Below, piece after piece: positions 24,601 to 36,690 of a stretch of DNA of 64,000 nt (within the stretch, counting starts at the first letter, position 1; each line of letters begins with the position of its first letter). This stretch comes from Glomus cerebriforme. Its lineage: Eukaryota; Glomeromycota; Glomeromycetes; Glomerales; Glomeraceae. A program made the position numbers and the translations under genes. A model generated the notes under the pieces. That model ran no database searches, was not told the origin of the DNA, and saw only the letters and a program-made list of their open reading frames with translations. Location: assembly GCA_003550305.1 (NCBI GenBank), contig QKYT01000035.1:147411-211410 (forward strand), read 5' to 3'.

Positions 24601-26650
24601 TGTTCCTAGCGATGTGAGGTAAAGTTGATGACCCTAGTGATTCATGCAAAAGTGGTTCAGGAGAGTTTGGGTTTGAGGCAAAACTAGTTTAGGAGGGTTT
24701 AGGCTATAAGACAAAACTAGTTTAGGAATTCATCAGAGGGTTTAGCCTGAATTATTAGATGATCCAATGGTTTAAAGGATTGCTAGAAACTCAAAACCTC
24801 CTGATTGTTAAGCATGGAAATTTCACATATGAAAAAGGAAGTTTCACAAAAACTAGATCTTATATTTAATATATTAGATCTTATAATTGGAATTCAGGAA
24901 TTTCAGTAACAACACCAGAATTAAGATAACTGTGCAGTAACCTCCACCTACTCCCTAGTGCTAACATTTGGTGATTATATGACACATATGGGCTATATCT
25001 TAAGTGTATTCTATCAATGATTCAATATACTTTTGTTGTTTAAGAGAACTTCTCAATTTATAGTAGATTGTTTGAGCTATAATGGTTTATTTTATAAATC
25101 ATTTGATTTTTATAAATTTTATATTTTAGCTTTTATGACTATAGAATACCATTTGCAAACCTTAAATATTAAAAAATGTAATTAATATATATAATAAAAC
25201 TAGCTTTATTTTGTCTTTAAATGATTTTTTTAAATGAGTAATAAAATTATGTGCATGTTACAAATTGTAATTAATATGCAAAAATAAATACAAAGTTCAG
25301 AACTTTGCCTGTGATACATGATGAAGTTTCTATATATATAATTGTGGACTTATACCATTTATTTTTTCAAACAATATCTGCAAATTTGATATAATTTCTT
25401 AAGATAAGTTTTTTTTTAACTTTTAATCTTAATTTATGTTTTTGAAGTATTTAATGTATAGTTTCTAAAGAAATTTAAACATTATTTTCTGTTCTCAACT
25501 TATTTTAGACATTAATTACTATTGAATATTTTTTAAAAGTAATAAACCAAATAACTTTCTGCTTAATATAAACAAAAAATATATATAAATAGTCTGTTTT
25601 TAGTTTATCTTTAACATACTAGTTTTTTATATATACTAAAAAATTATTATGACTGTTGATTAATGAACAACTATTTTAGAAATAATATAATAGATGTGTG
25701 AATAACTTTCATTAATAAGAGTAATAATTTTTATTTTTTACTTATATAATAAATATAGTATTTTTGCTATTTGTTTATATATTTTGATTAAAAAAAAGTT
25801 AGAGTATATTTTTTATAATTTTTATTTATAAATTTAATAAGAAAAAATTTTTTAAAATTAAATAAAATTGATTTTTTTTGGATGATTTTAATGCTCATCA
25901 AAGGTGAATTTTACCGAAGATTAATTTAAAAAATAATTAACCAGGAGGTGAATTTTTAAATAATTTACCGAAGGTTAATTTTACTACATCATGTGATTTT
26001 TATTACATAATTTTATATTTATTAATTTATCAAAGAAATTTTGGTAAATTTAGGATTTATTATAAGGGTAAATCTGGATCTAGCATAGGGTTGAGACATT
26101 TATACATCACTGGGTGTTTCTAATTCGGTAATTCCGTCTGAAATTAAGAAAATTTTCTTTTTTGGGAGTCTTATGTAATCTAAATTTCAATTTTGAAAAG
26201 AAACAAATTTGCCTTTTTGGTTCGTATAATGTTACCTAATATCCAAAAATAGAAATTCTGGCCAGAATTAAAGTTTTTAGCCAAAATTAAGAAATGTGAC
26301 GATTAAAATATGACAAATAGGATTTTACACCTCGAAAAAATTCTAGATCCCTAGAATAAATAGTAAAAATGAAAGTCGGAGGGTGTGACATAGGGGTGAC
26401 AAATTGGAGGCGATGAATAATGATGTCGCACCCTGCGAGATATACATTTATTCTTATTATAAAAATGTTTTTTTTTATTTTGTTTAATAAATGGTTTAAA
26501 ANAGAAAAAAGAAANAAATAATAAAAAAAAAGAGAAAAGTAAAAAACATCTGCATTTGCAACCATCTATTAAACTACCAATAAAAATAACTAATGTAATT
26601 AAAATAATGAAAAAAATAAAGCTTGTGTTTAATTAGTAATATATCATTTA
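24601..26650. other. A/T-rich region without supported gene
   Basis: Around 24640-24760 the phrase AAAACTAGTTTAGGA occurs twice. Around 24900-24980 a CTAACATTTGGTG string could be an LTR/primer-binding-site junction of an old retroelement, but no second LTR was seen. N characters occur near 26502-26515. Confidence 0.35.
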
Positions 26651-26655
26651 TTATA

Positions 26656-27405
26656 TTGGAGTTTAAATTATAATCAGAATTTAAAATATTGAAGTTTAAA
26701 TTTAAGTGTTGGAGTTTGAAATTATTTAAAGTCAGAATTCAGTCAGAATTTGAAATGTCAGAGTTTAAAATTATTAAAATTAGAGTTCGTGTCAGAGTTT
26801 GAAATTATAGTTGCATCGAAGTTTGAAATGTCAGAGTTTAAAATTATTAAAAGTCAGAGTTTGCATCAGAGTTTGAAATGTTGGAGTTTAAAATTATAGT
26901 TGCATTAGAGTTTGAAATATTAGAGTTTGAAATTATAGTTGTATCAGAGTTTAAAACATCAGAGTTTAAAATTATTAAAGTCAGAGTTCACGTCAGAGTT
27001 TGAAACATCAGAGTTTAAAATTATTAAAAGTTAGAGTTCGCGTCAGAGTTTGAAATGTCAAAGTTTGAAAATTATAGTTGCGTCAGAATTTGAAATGTCA
27101 GAATTTAAAATTATTAAAGTCAGAATTCGCGTCAGAGTTTGAAATGTCAGAGTTTAAAATTATTAAAGTCAGAGTTCGCATCAGAGTTTGAAATATTAGA
27201 GTTTGAAATTATAAAGTCAGAGTTCATAAAATATCAGAGTTTGAAATTATAGTTGTGTCCGAGTTTGAAATGTCAGAGTTTGAAATTATAAAAATCAGAG
27301 TTCACGTCAGAGTTTTAAATGTCAAAGGTTGAAATTATAGAGTCAGAGTTCGCATTAGAGTTTAAAATGTCAGAGTTTGAAATTGTTAAGATCAAAATTA
27401 AAAAT
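26656..27405. repeat. Minisatellite with TCAGAGTTTGAAAT unit
   Basis: About 750 bp built almost entirely from variants of TCAGAGTTTGAAAT, alternating with TTAAAATTATTAAAGTCAGA and ATTATAGTTGCG. This gives a higher-order period of about 60-70 bp. No frame is conserved. Confidence 0.85.
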
Positions 27406-28167
27406 GTCAAAAGTTAAAAATGAAAAATGCAACTATATAAAAAACCAAAGAAATATAACTATTACAAACCACTATTACTTACAAGACATTAAAAAACAAT
27501 AGCATAATACTACTATTACCTACAAAATAATAAAAAGAAAGAAACAAAAAAAATATGAAAAAGAAATAAAGAAAAAAAAACAAACCAGGTAAAAATTACT
27601 AACCAAAAATGGTTAATATAAATAGGTGAAATTTAAAATATAAAAAAATGCATTATGAAAATTAAGGTGAAATTCACCACCCGGTGAATTTCTATTAAAT
27701 TTACTCCTGGTGAATTATTTGCAAATTAACTTCCAGTGACTGTTAAATAAATTCTTTATATTTATAGTATTAATTAATTATTTTTTATTGCATATGCGAT
27801 ATATCACATGATTATGTCACTAGATTTTTATTGGCTAAAATTTTTTGCTATACTTGTATTTTTTTTGTCTTATATTTTTTTTTACTACTTTGAACTTTAA
27901 AATAATTTGTTTTTTATTGAAACTTTTTTTCCAAATGTATATTAAATCTATACATTTCAATTTTCATAAGGTTAGCTATAATATTCATGAAGAAAATCAC
28001 ATCTTTCATAATAGTACTAATTTTTGAATTTTTTATTTTTATTTACTAATGTTAAGGCATAATTTTACCACTTTTAACAAAGCAAATTAACTTCCTTTAT
28101 TAATTGAAAATTGTTTAGCAAATTCAAAATTACTAGAATCTCAATTTTCATAAAGGTATAATTAATA

Positions 28168-28621
28168 CACTATCCTACAATAAATATCTGGATTTCATAA
28201 ATTTTACTTAGTAAAATATAGTAAAATTGATGATCTTTAGGTTGAAATAAATTTTTGGCAAATTCACTCTAAATTTTTTTATTTGATAGCTGATAATCTA
28301 TAGTAATATTTTATTTGTAAAATACAAAAAAATACTCATTTGTAAAGTAATGAATAAGTTAATTTTATATGTAAATATGTGAATAACATATAAAAAAATT
28401 ATAACTTATATTTTAAGATGAAAAATTTTTTTTATGGTTTAAAAATATCATTTTTTTATTTTAATATTTAAAAACTATAATTAATTGGCTATCAAATAAA
28501 AAAAAAATTTTAGCAAATTTGCCAAAAATTCATAAAGTTTTATACAACCCAAAAATCATTAATTTTACTATATATTACTAAGTAAAATTTATGAAATCTG
28601 AATATTTATTGTAGGGTAGTG
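28168..28621. mobile_element. Tc1/mariner-type MITE, 454 bp, with TA duplication
   Basis: The ends are long inverted repeats of about 75 bp. The left begins CACTATCCTACAATAAATAT and the right (reverse complement) CACTACCCTACAATAAATAT. TA flanks both sides (28166-28167 and 28622-28623), the signature of Tc1/mariner insertion. There is no coding capacity. Its terminal sequence resembles that of the Tc1-like element at 61.7-63.0 kb. Confidence 0.8.
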
Positions 28622-28650
28622 TACTTGTGAAGTTATTCACATTTTTTATA

Positions 28651-28845
28651 AGGGCTGTGATATATATTACCTAATATTAGTTTCATAAGATGTCCTACCC
28701 CCCTAGGTAAGATTTTTTCAACCAATAATATTTAAATATATATATAGTATTAATTTTGACCAATAAAAATGCATAATTTTGTGTCACGTAAGATTTTGTT
28801 TTACCCCCATCCCCTAAAATATTACCTAATAAATGTCACGTCCCT
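28651..28845. mobile_element. Short MITE, 195 bp
   Basis: The left end is AGGGCTGTGATATATATTAC and the right end (reverse complement) AGGGACGTGACATTTATTAG; both continue into AATATT. The interior has GACCAATAAAAATGC and pyrimidine-rich CCCCC strings. It is inserted into the older inverted-repeat element: the flank TTATTCACATTTTTTATA...GGTACTAA matches an uninterrupted copy near 29020-29050. Confidence 0.6.
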
Positions 28846-29831
28846 AATGGTACTAACTTACAAATTTTATATTTTTTCAATTTTGTAACTTCAGAGCATA
28901 TTTTGAGTATTTTAGCTAGTTAAAGTAAATTAATTTTCTTTAATAATTAAAAGTTGTTTAATGAGTTCGAAACTGCTAAGATCTTAATTTTCATAAAAGT
29001 ACAATTAATACTTATAGAGTTATTCATATTTTTTATAATAGTACTAATTTATGAATTTTATTTTTTTTTTATCTTAGAATTTTAGAGTATATTTTAAGCA
29101 TTTTCTGCTTAAGTAAAGTTATTTTTTAAAACTATTTGTATTTTAATTTCTCTTTCTTTTTATCCCTTGTATTTTTACATATTTCTAACTTTATTAGAAT
29201 TATTATACAGTCTTTTAATTTTAAAATACCACTTTTAAATTATTATTAATATTTTTTTTTGATGTTTTGTGTTTAAACTTTATTAACTATTTTAATAAAA
29301 AAGTTTATTTAATGTATTCAAAAAATTTAATAAATTACAATTTTTTTAAGTATAATTTAAAATGCATAAATATTATGAAGCTAAATAAATAAATATGTTA
29401 TAAAAATATAAATAATTCCATAAGTATTAACTATACTTTCATGAAAATTAAGATCTTAGTAGTTTTAGATCTGTTAAACAACTTTTAATTAATAAAGAAA
29501 GTTGATTTACTTTATTCAAAGTGGTAAAATTACATTCTAATATTAGTAAACAAAATCAAAAATTAATACTGTACTGTTATAAAAAATGTGATTTTTTTTT
29601 ATGAATATATATTATAGCTAATCTTATAAAATTAGATTTAATATATATTTGGAAAAAAGTTTCAACAAAAAACAAACCTACTGTATTTTAAAATTCAAAG
29701 TAGTAAAGAAAAATATATAAAAAAAAAAAAAATTAAAAAAGTTTTCACAATTTTAATGTATTACAAAACAAGTGTAGCAAAAAATTTTAGCCAATAAAAA
29801 TCCAGTAGTATGACCTATACAACATATTGCA

Positions 29832-32800
29832 AGTGTGATAAAAAATAAAAACTTTAATTAAATATATTGAATTAATATTTTAAAATTAAGTAATGCATTT
29901 TTTTTGTAAGTTATTGTATATCTTTTGGTTTAAATAATAAAAAAGATGCTAATAGTATTTATAATAAAAAAAAATAGATAATATAAATATGATAAAATTT
30001 TAATAAAAAAAACAGGTGATAATAGAAAATAATCAGCTAAAATATATAATCAGCTATTACTAAAGCTTTTATTATAATGTATAAAATATGTTTATCTTAA
30101 AAATCTCAAAAAAAAAAGTCAAAGAAAAATAAGTGGTTCTTATTTTTACAATATTTAAATACTAGTATAAATGATTTAATTATTTTTAATTTTTTTTTAG
30201 ATTAGAGAAGTAAATTTGATAATATGGATCTATCAACTTTTAAGATATTTAAATGAAAAATTAATAAGTCTTTTAAGTTTGTTATAAAATGTAATTCTAA
30301 ATATATTTTTAAAGCATTAGAATGGTATATGAACATAACAATTATTTTAAAGAATAAGAAAGATAAATCAATTATCACTATTATTAAAAATTATATTTAT
30401 ATTAATAATGTTGAGTTCAAGCCAATACTATAATTAAGCATAGTAGAAATTTGAAAAATCAAAGATATTTCTGATCTAACTAAAAATCAGTTTTACTTAG
30501 AGAATTATGAAAAGATATGCTAAAAATTTACCAAAAGAAAAGTATGATTTGATTCAAGCATTTATCAATTTTTTTAGTTTAACTAGTAAAAAGAATTTTT
30601 TAAAAAAATATATAAACCATATAAAATTTAGGAAATAATTTTATTTAGTTTTAATTTTCTTATTAATATATACTGAAAATATTAGCTGTTAAACTCTTGA
30701 TTTTTTTATCATGATTGATTAATTTATAATTTGTGAGAAATGAAAAGATTTACATTAGTGATCAATGGAACAATTTTATAATTAAATTTATTAGTATCTA
30801 TAATTTGGAGCCATCAGGTAAATATTGGCATATTTTGATAATTGTTTTGGACTTTTAAAAATAATAGATTAATTTATGGCTTTCTGGCTACTTTTCATAA
30901 AAAAAATTATAAGAATATCTTTGAAATTGCAAATTCTAAATAAGGACCAAAATTATGCAATTAGACATTTTTGTTAAATTTTACTATTAAAATCACCAGC
31001 TGGAAATTATGGATATGGTAGGGTAATAGAATATGCTATATTTTTTTGCCCATTTTTTTGCAATTAATATTAGCCAAATTATTTGTAATACTAATTAAAA
31101 TTATCATAATGCAGGTCAGAGATGTTTTGTTTAATTCAGTAATATATAAATTATAGCTAAAATGCTTTGTTAATTATTAATATCGATCTTTCTGTTTTTC
31201 GCGAATTGCAAATTAAATTTTTAAGAAAAGATTTTAAACTATTTTTTGTATTTGTTCAAAATCAGAAAAATAAAACCTTTACTAATTTTTTTTGTTTATA
31301 GTTAGGAATAGTAAATAAATAAGATATATTAGAAATAAGATATATTAAATAAATTATTAGCAGAAAAAACTGCTTTGTTTTTATTTTTATTTTTTTTATT
31401 ATATATAGGTTTTCATTTATTTTAACTTTTTTTTTAATAAATTAAAATACTAGTTGCAAATACAGATACCTATTAATTTTAATAAAAAATTTATTTACTA
31501 TAATAGATCTTTTATTTTTTTTTTTCAGATAAATTAGAATATATTTGATTTATAAATTTACTTTTATATTTAAATATATATTGTATTTTTTATATTCAAA
31601 TATTTTTTCTAAAAATTTTTTTAATATTGCAATATATTCTTTTTTTCGTAATCATTATAATATATTTTATTGGATAATTTAATAAATAATCAATTCTAAA
31701 TTATATAATTTCAATGATATTTTTTTACAACATCTTTATTATCAATTATTTTAATTATTTTTGATATTTCTCTTATTTAAATACTGGAAGTTTATTATTA
31801 AGTAATCAATATCTAGCAAAATTTAAAAATTTTCAAATTTTCCATATACTATTATTAATAAAAATTTTTTGAATAATCTTTTATTTTTTTATACTCACTT
31901 TTATTATTTAATAAAATAGAATATTCAAATATTATCTTTTATAATTGTATTTAATAATTGTTAATTGGTTATGTTATTTATCATTTATTTTTTTAGTTAT
32001 TTGATACAGTAAATATATGGATTAATAATTTTATTTTTTAAATTATTTGAAATATCTTCTAATATATTGAAATCAAGTAATTATTAATTAGTAAACTGGA
32101 TATTATAAATTTTAAAAAAATTTATAATTTTTTTTATGCTAGCTGCTACTTTAGTTAATAAACCATTTGAATTATATTTATTATAAAAGATTAATTTTGA
32201 TGTTTTGATTATCTTATATAATCTTTATTTTATTTTTTTTAATTAATTATCATTTTTTTATATCAAATTACTTTTTTTTAATTTTTAATAAGTTTTAACT
32301 TCAGCTTTTGTATCCTTTGGATCATTTTATTTACTATTATCATCATCATCCCATTATCAAAAAACTCATTAATAGTTTTATTATACAAATTATAATTGTT
32401 TTTTTTTATAAATTTATTATTTTTAAGTATTTTTTTTATTATATTTACCATTTGTTATATATAAGTATTTTTTAGGGGTTCTTTTTTGTTCAGTATTTTT
32501 TTTAAGTTAAAAAAATTATTTTAAATAATGTTTAAAATGACATATCTGAAATATGTGATAGATTATGCCAAATACTTTATTGTCTGAAATGAAATGAAGA
32601 ACTATATATGTTTACATAAGGTGATAAATAATTAAGATCATGTGGCAATTTCCAGTTGTCTGCATACATAAATTGACAAATAAAAATTATTGTTTTGATT
32701 GTTTTGATATTATATTGGACGAGATATACTAATAACAATAAATAATGTCACACAAATAGTTTTTTTTTTCAAAGCTTCAGACTTACAATGGTTTTCATTG

Positions 32801-33600
32801 CCTAGTTTTAGAGTATAACTGTAAATATCAATTTACTTGACTGTCATAAATTTGATTTTTCTTAATATTTATTTTAGAAAAAACTTTTGCACTTTTTAAA
32901 AATATTAAAGAATAAAAAATATATATTTTACATACTTTTAAATATTATTTTAAAGAATAAAAATATTTAATATTTTTGCATAATTTTATTAGATAAAAGT
33001 TTATTTTCATTTTAATAAATATTATATTACATGAAAAAATTTTTATTAAAAAATGTGTTTTAGTATTATTACAAAAAAAAAAATTATAACTCATAAAATC
33101 AATATACATGAACTTCAATATCTGCAGAACAATACTACTTAAGCTTATTTCACTTGTTTTCTCTTGACCAAAGTATTTAAAATTCAAATTATAATTTGAA
33201 GAAATGCATCTTAGTATTATAAAAAAAAATCCATATAACTTCATGAAAATTAATACAAATTAATATACAAGTATTCCCATACCTCATAAACAACTTTCCT
33301 TAAGCATTTTTCACCTGTTTAATATGACCAAATGCTAAAATTATGTTGTGAAATCTCTATAAAACATGTTATGAATTTACTTATGAAATATTTTAGATTT
33401 GTAATAATATTTTACACCTGAAATTCTGCTGCTAGTGAAAAATATTTAACTTTATTAAATATCTAAAAACTTTTAATATATTTTTTAAAATATGAAAGGA
33501 AAAGAAAGAGCAAAGAGAAATTTTTTATCATAAACAAATAATTATATGGCTGATGATGGTGAACCAATCAGATTCCCTTTGTTTTGTCTCAGATGGTGCG
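29832..33600. other. Extremely A/T-rich region without gene
   Basis: Poly-A/T and TA-rich DNA. A weak frame near 30200-30600 has no coding support. 32945-33300 contains two diverged copies of a TATTATTACAAAAAAAAA..TTCATGAAAATTAATA-type sequence related to the 27.8-29.8 kb inverted-repeat family. Nothing else was recognised. Confidence 0.5.
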
Positions 33601-33668
33601 GTCAGGCAGATAATTTGACATTTCGGCGTAACCTGTCACACATTTCGGACGTGCTTTAAAATGATCCG

Positions 33669-33682
33669 TTATCACGTGATAA
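33669..33682. promoter_or_regulatory. TTATCACGTGATAA palindrome (CACGTG box)
   Basis: A 14-bp perfect palindrome centred on CACGTG, the consensus site of bHLH regulators (Cbf1/Pho4/USF type, established). An ATTGG (reverse CCAAT) follows the TCACGTGA octamer by 17 bp. It lies about 210 bp upstream of the small spliced ORF starting at 33895, so it may be a promoter element. Confidence 0.4.
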
Positions 33683-33894
33683 AATCTCGCATTTTTATTG
33701 GTCAAATTGTCAATTTACCCCTGTAAATACCCTGCAAAATTAGTCTGATTTTGAGTATAGATGTTACGTACCATATATCAAACAATTTAGCATCTTCACG
33801 TGCCTTGATCTTGAAACTTTGCGCAGTATCGTGCCGGCGAAAAAATTAAGCAATAAATTTCTTGTATATGAGGTGGAATGAAATTATGTGAAAA

Positions 33895-34465
33895 TGAATC
33901 GTGATGGTAAGTGTAAATCGGTACAGTAATGTTGCCTATTATTATTTTTTTTTTTATTTCCGTTGCTAATACTCCCGTAAATATACCATAGGTTCGAAAT
34001 TTCTTAATCTCGGAGAAGTTCACTTTCGAGTAATAATATTTTATATAGTCTGTGTATTTGGGAGAAATCTTGTATTTAGAGCAAATTAGCTATAGAAATT
34101 GATACGAAACCTGAGAGAGCAAAGAAATAACTTGATGCTTGGGACTCGTATTAAATGGCCTAGGATCCGTGTACTCCTTCCCTCTTTGATAGCATCAATA
34201 TATTATTTCACTTGCTGTTCTATAATCTCATTATATTTACTAAATTTCTCATTATGTAAAAAATATAATAAATAGTCGGTTTTGGATCTTTAACGTTGTG
34301 TGTATAATTCTTTTGTATTTCCTAGACCCTGTCAGAGTGCAAGAATTCTGGGAGGATTACATCGCTCCCTCTCAATCGAGTTGCCACTGGTCGCTATGGT
34401 CGTTAGCAGAATTGCTAGAAATGGCCCAACTCGATGGAGCTAAGTTTGTCGCGAAAGTTGGATGA
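33895..34465 (+). CDS. Small two-exon protein, 50 aa, unidentified
   Basis: Proposed exons are 33895-33907 (MNRD plus one base, then a GTAAGT donor) and 34326-34465 (after TTTCCTAG). The joined frame is MNRDDPVRVQEFWEDYI, followed by HWSLWSLAELLEMAQLDGA, ending at TGA 34463-34465. The second exon is clearly richer in G+C than the flanks and has coding-like composition with many Trp, Glu and Leu. The first exon is only 13 nt, so the start is uncertain; the second exon could belong to a longer, unseen gene. No family is recognised. Confidence 0.35.
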
Positions 34466-34539
34466 TTGCAGAACGCGTATATAAATCGGCGTGTGCGATC
34501 ACGAGATGTAGACTGGTTTTGTCTTCTGATTGGTTTATA

Positions 34540-34549
34540 ATCACGTGAT
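34540..34549. promoter_or_regulatory. ATCACGTGAT box
   Basis: A perfect palindrome 20 bp before the ATG at 34569, preceded by ATTGG at 34529-34533. It is the same octamer found at several other places in the window. Confidence 0.35.
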
Positions 34550-34568
34550 CGTACAATGCTTTAAACAA

Positions 34569-35277
34569 ATGATCCCGGATACCTTAGTTCGTTTGTTAGT
34601 CACAGACATGACAACTACTAGTGAAATTCCAATTTTGCGAAAAAAGAGAATGTACAAAGTGTCTCAACAGTCCAGGTACCATAATTTCTTTAAAGTAACT
34701 AACGCAGAAAAGTGGAGTTTCTCCAATTTTGTTACATACTTGATAGACATTAACGATGACGATGCAAGGCCATTTGCTGCTGTGAATGTTTGGTTGACGA
34801 ATACTACAAAACTAACACGCGATAATTCTGTTCCTCCACCTGTTCGAAAGTTTACTTCTGAATTATTAAAGCTCCGAATCGTGAGTATTGAATATTTCGA
34901 TAATATCCTTTAATATCATTATGAAAATCTTCTCTCATTTTATCTCTACCTAACAGGCAAACTGTGATTGTGAAATGATCCGAAGCGCACTCATTAGTCT
35001 TGAAGAGTTTTCCACCTTTAAACTCATATTTGAGCCTAAAATTGCACTGGCAAAACAAATTGCTGGAGCATCCAAAGAACTTTGTTCTATCGCAATATCC
35101 GGAAAGCGCGATCGTGTATTTGCTTCCTACGTAATGTCTGAAGAACTGTGTCCTAAAGTTCGCAAAGTTGATCATGGTGTATTATATGATCCCGTAGATG
35201 AATTTTTTTCTTGTCCATCCACATCAAGTGGTCTTTCCGATGCTTCGGATGCTTCAAATCATACATTGAATCGTTGA
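34569..35277 (+). CDS. Unidentified 210-aa protein, two exons
   Basis: Exons 34569-34880 and 34957-35277 are joined in phase 0 by a GTGAGT donor and CTAACAG acceptor. The start is the ATG of MIPDTLVRLLVTDMTTTSEI; a second in-frame ATG lies at 34608. The joint reads LLKLRI/ANCDCEMIRSALISLEEF, and the protein ends with a Ser-rich tail (SCPSTSSGLSDASDASN). No signal peptide, membrane segment or catalytic motif is evident. ATCACGTGAT lies 20 bp upstream of the start. G+C is higher than in the surrounding DNA. I do not recognise the family; an intact spliced frame of this length is reasonable support for a gene. Confidence 0.5.
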
Positions 35278-35828
35278 AAGAATAACATGTGCTTGATAAA
35301 TGAGTTCTCATGTCAGCTGAGATACGTTGTTTGTTATTTCTTCTGATGTCTTACCTTGTTAATGCATCATCGTTTAAAGTAGATGTAACAAGACTTCTTA
35401 AAATACATTGCACAATACAAGATGTATATGAATATAAAAACTTTTTATGATTTTTTGTTGCGCCACATCGGCTAGCTGCGCCACAAACCAGGCACATTTC
35501 GTTTAAGCGTTGCATCGTCGTACTCGAAAAAAAAATAATATATAATCTTTTGCACTCATTATATTGATTTTTACAATGTCTACTGCACCTACACACACCT
35601 ATTTTACATATCGTGTTTCAAAATAAAGTTTTGCTCACTCGAACAATTCGTGACCAATAAAATTTTGATCAGTTTCTTATTTAGCGCAACACCTTTCAGA
35701 TAGCCGCGGCACATAAATAACATACCTAATATATCGCCACTTTTATTCAGAAAGGATAAACGGAAGAAGTTTTTCGAGAGAAACTTGTTCTCTAGCTTCA
35801 AGAAGACGGGTGCCATATCTGAAACTAA

Positions 35829-36559
35829 TACACCTGCTTCCTCCTCCTTCTGCAACTGCAACTGGAAATAAGTCGCGGAGCCGTAAAACTTGCGGATTTC
35901 GCTAAGGAGAAAACATTGAGGTCGTTCTCGTGTTGGCATGAACTTGACTTCGAAGGTATAGACGCAATTCCGCTATTCTTTCCTCCAATCTATGACGACG
36001 ACGATAAATTGTATGGCGGAGATTTTAGTCGGGTTAAAAAATTACGGGTCTTTGCTCGTATAGTAGATGGTTTGGAGTCAATGCGAAAGGAGTATGTTGT
36101 GGCAATACTCCATATCGTAAAGGACGACACAAAAAATTCAGTGTGTCCGCAACATGAAATTATTGAAGTTTCGGACGAGTTGATTATGCGACCTAGGTAA
36201 ATGCTTGTCTTTCACGAGAGAGATTTTTTCTCGAGCCCTGACATTCCATTTTTCAGGACTCTGAGGATCTTATTTGCATTACTGAACATAAACAACATAA
36301 AGTGCCTATGGGCTTCGCTCAGGTTAGTGATATAATTTTATTCCTGTTTTTCGATGACTAGTTTAAGTTTTTGACTATTTTGTTACAATATCGCCAAACA
36401 GCTCGAGAGTTCGTATGAATCAAACCTATCTCGTTACTACAGGTTGAGACCGGCACTTTCTGCTTTTATTCGCCGGGGGAAATTTCACAAAATGCCGTTA
36501 AGTATCGAATTCACGATGATGCTTTGAAAGAATTAGGAGAAGTATCATACGTTATGTAA
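35829..36559 (+). CDS. Unresolved gene or gene remnant, three candidate exons
   Basis: An open frame runs 35829-36196 without an ATG near its beginning (ELDFEGIDAIPLFFPPIYDD, YVVAILHIVKDDTK), ending at a CCTAG/GTAAAT donor. Candidate exons follow at 36257-36322 (66 nt, after TTTTTCAG, before GTTAGT) and from 36443 (after CTACAG). Splicing at the obvious donor gives a chain ending FTMML. The other frame of the last two exons is more protein-like (DSEDLICITEHKQHKVPMGF, then VETGTFCFYSPGEISQ and a TAA at 36557-36559), but it cannot join the first exon at that donor. Either the first donor is elsewhere or the gene is broken. Function unknown. Confidence 0.3.
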
Positions 36560-36690
36560 AGGCGTGAAGAAGGGTTTGAGTGTGGGTCGTGGGGTTATTA
36601 AAGGATAGTGGGGTTTTGGAAAATGTGTATGCTAATCGCTGTGATTTGCAAGGGGGAGATTAGCGAATGACGAAATGAGTGTATAATAAA

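Larger units (their letters stand above)
27788..29831. mobile_element. Old inverted-repeat element with nested MITEs
   Basis: The left arm (about 27788-28167) and right arm (about 29430-29831) are reverse complements. Shared landmarks include TTTTTATTGGCTAAAATTTT, the ACTACTTTGAA block and AATTTTCATAAAGG. A further direct partial copy lies at about 28860-29080. The element has no coding frame and was entered by two smaller elements at 28168-28621 and 28651-28845, giving a three-level nest. Confidence 0.65.

Noticed and set aside
24900..24990. LTR retrotransposon border (CTAACATTTGGTG)
   Set aside because: No second LTR, polypurine tract or pol fragment was seen, so one short string is not enough.
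25895..27745. Single transposon bounded by GGTGAATT inverted ends around the minisatellite
   Set aside because: The end similarity is short and interrupted; kept only as a remark in the minisatellite finding.
35604..35939. 111-aa gene on the minus strand (MPTRERPQCF start)
   Set aside because: It overlaps the plus-strand exon candidate and lacks recognisable features. Either strand could be real, but the plus strand has the splice context.
36480..36559. Glycine-cleavage H/lipoyl domain in the last exon
   Set aside because: Only a loose resemblance of the final ALKELGEVSYV to that family; the lipoyl-lysine region is absent.
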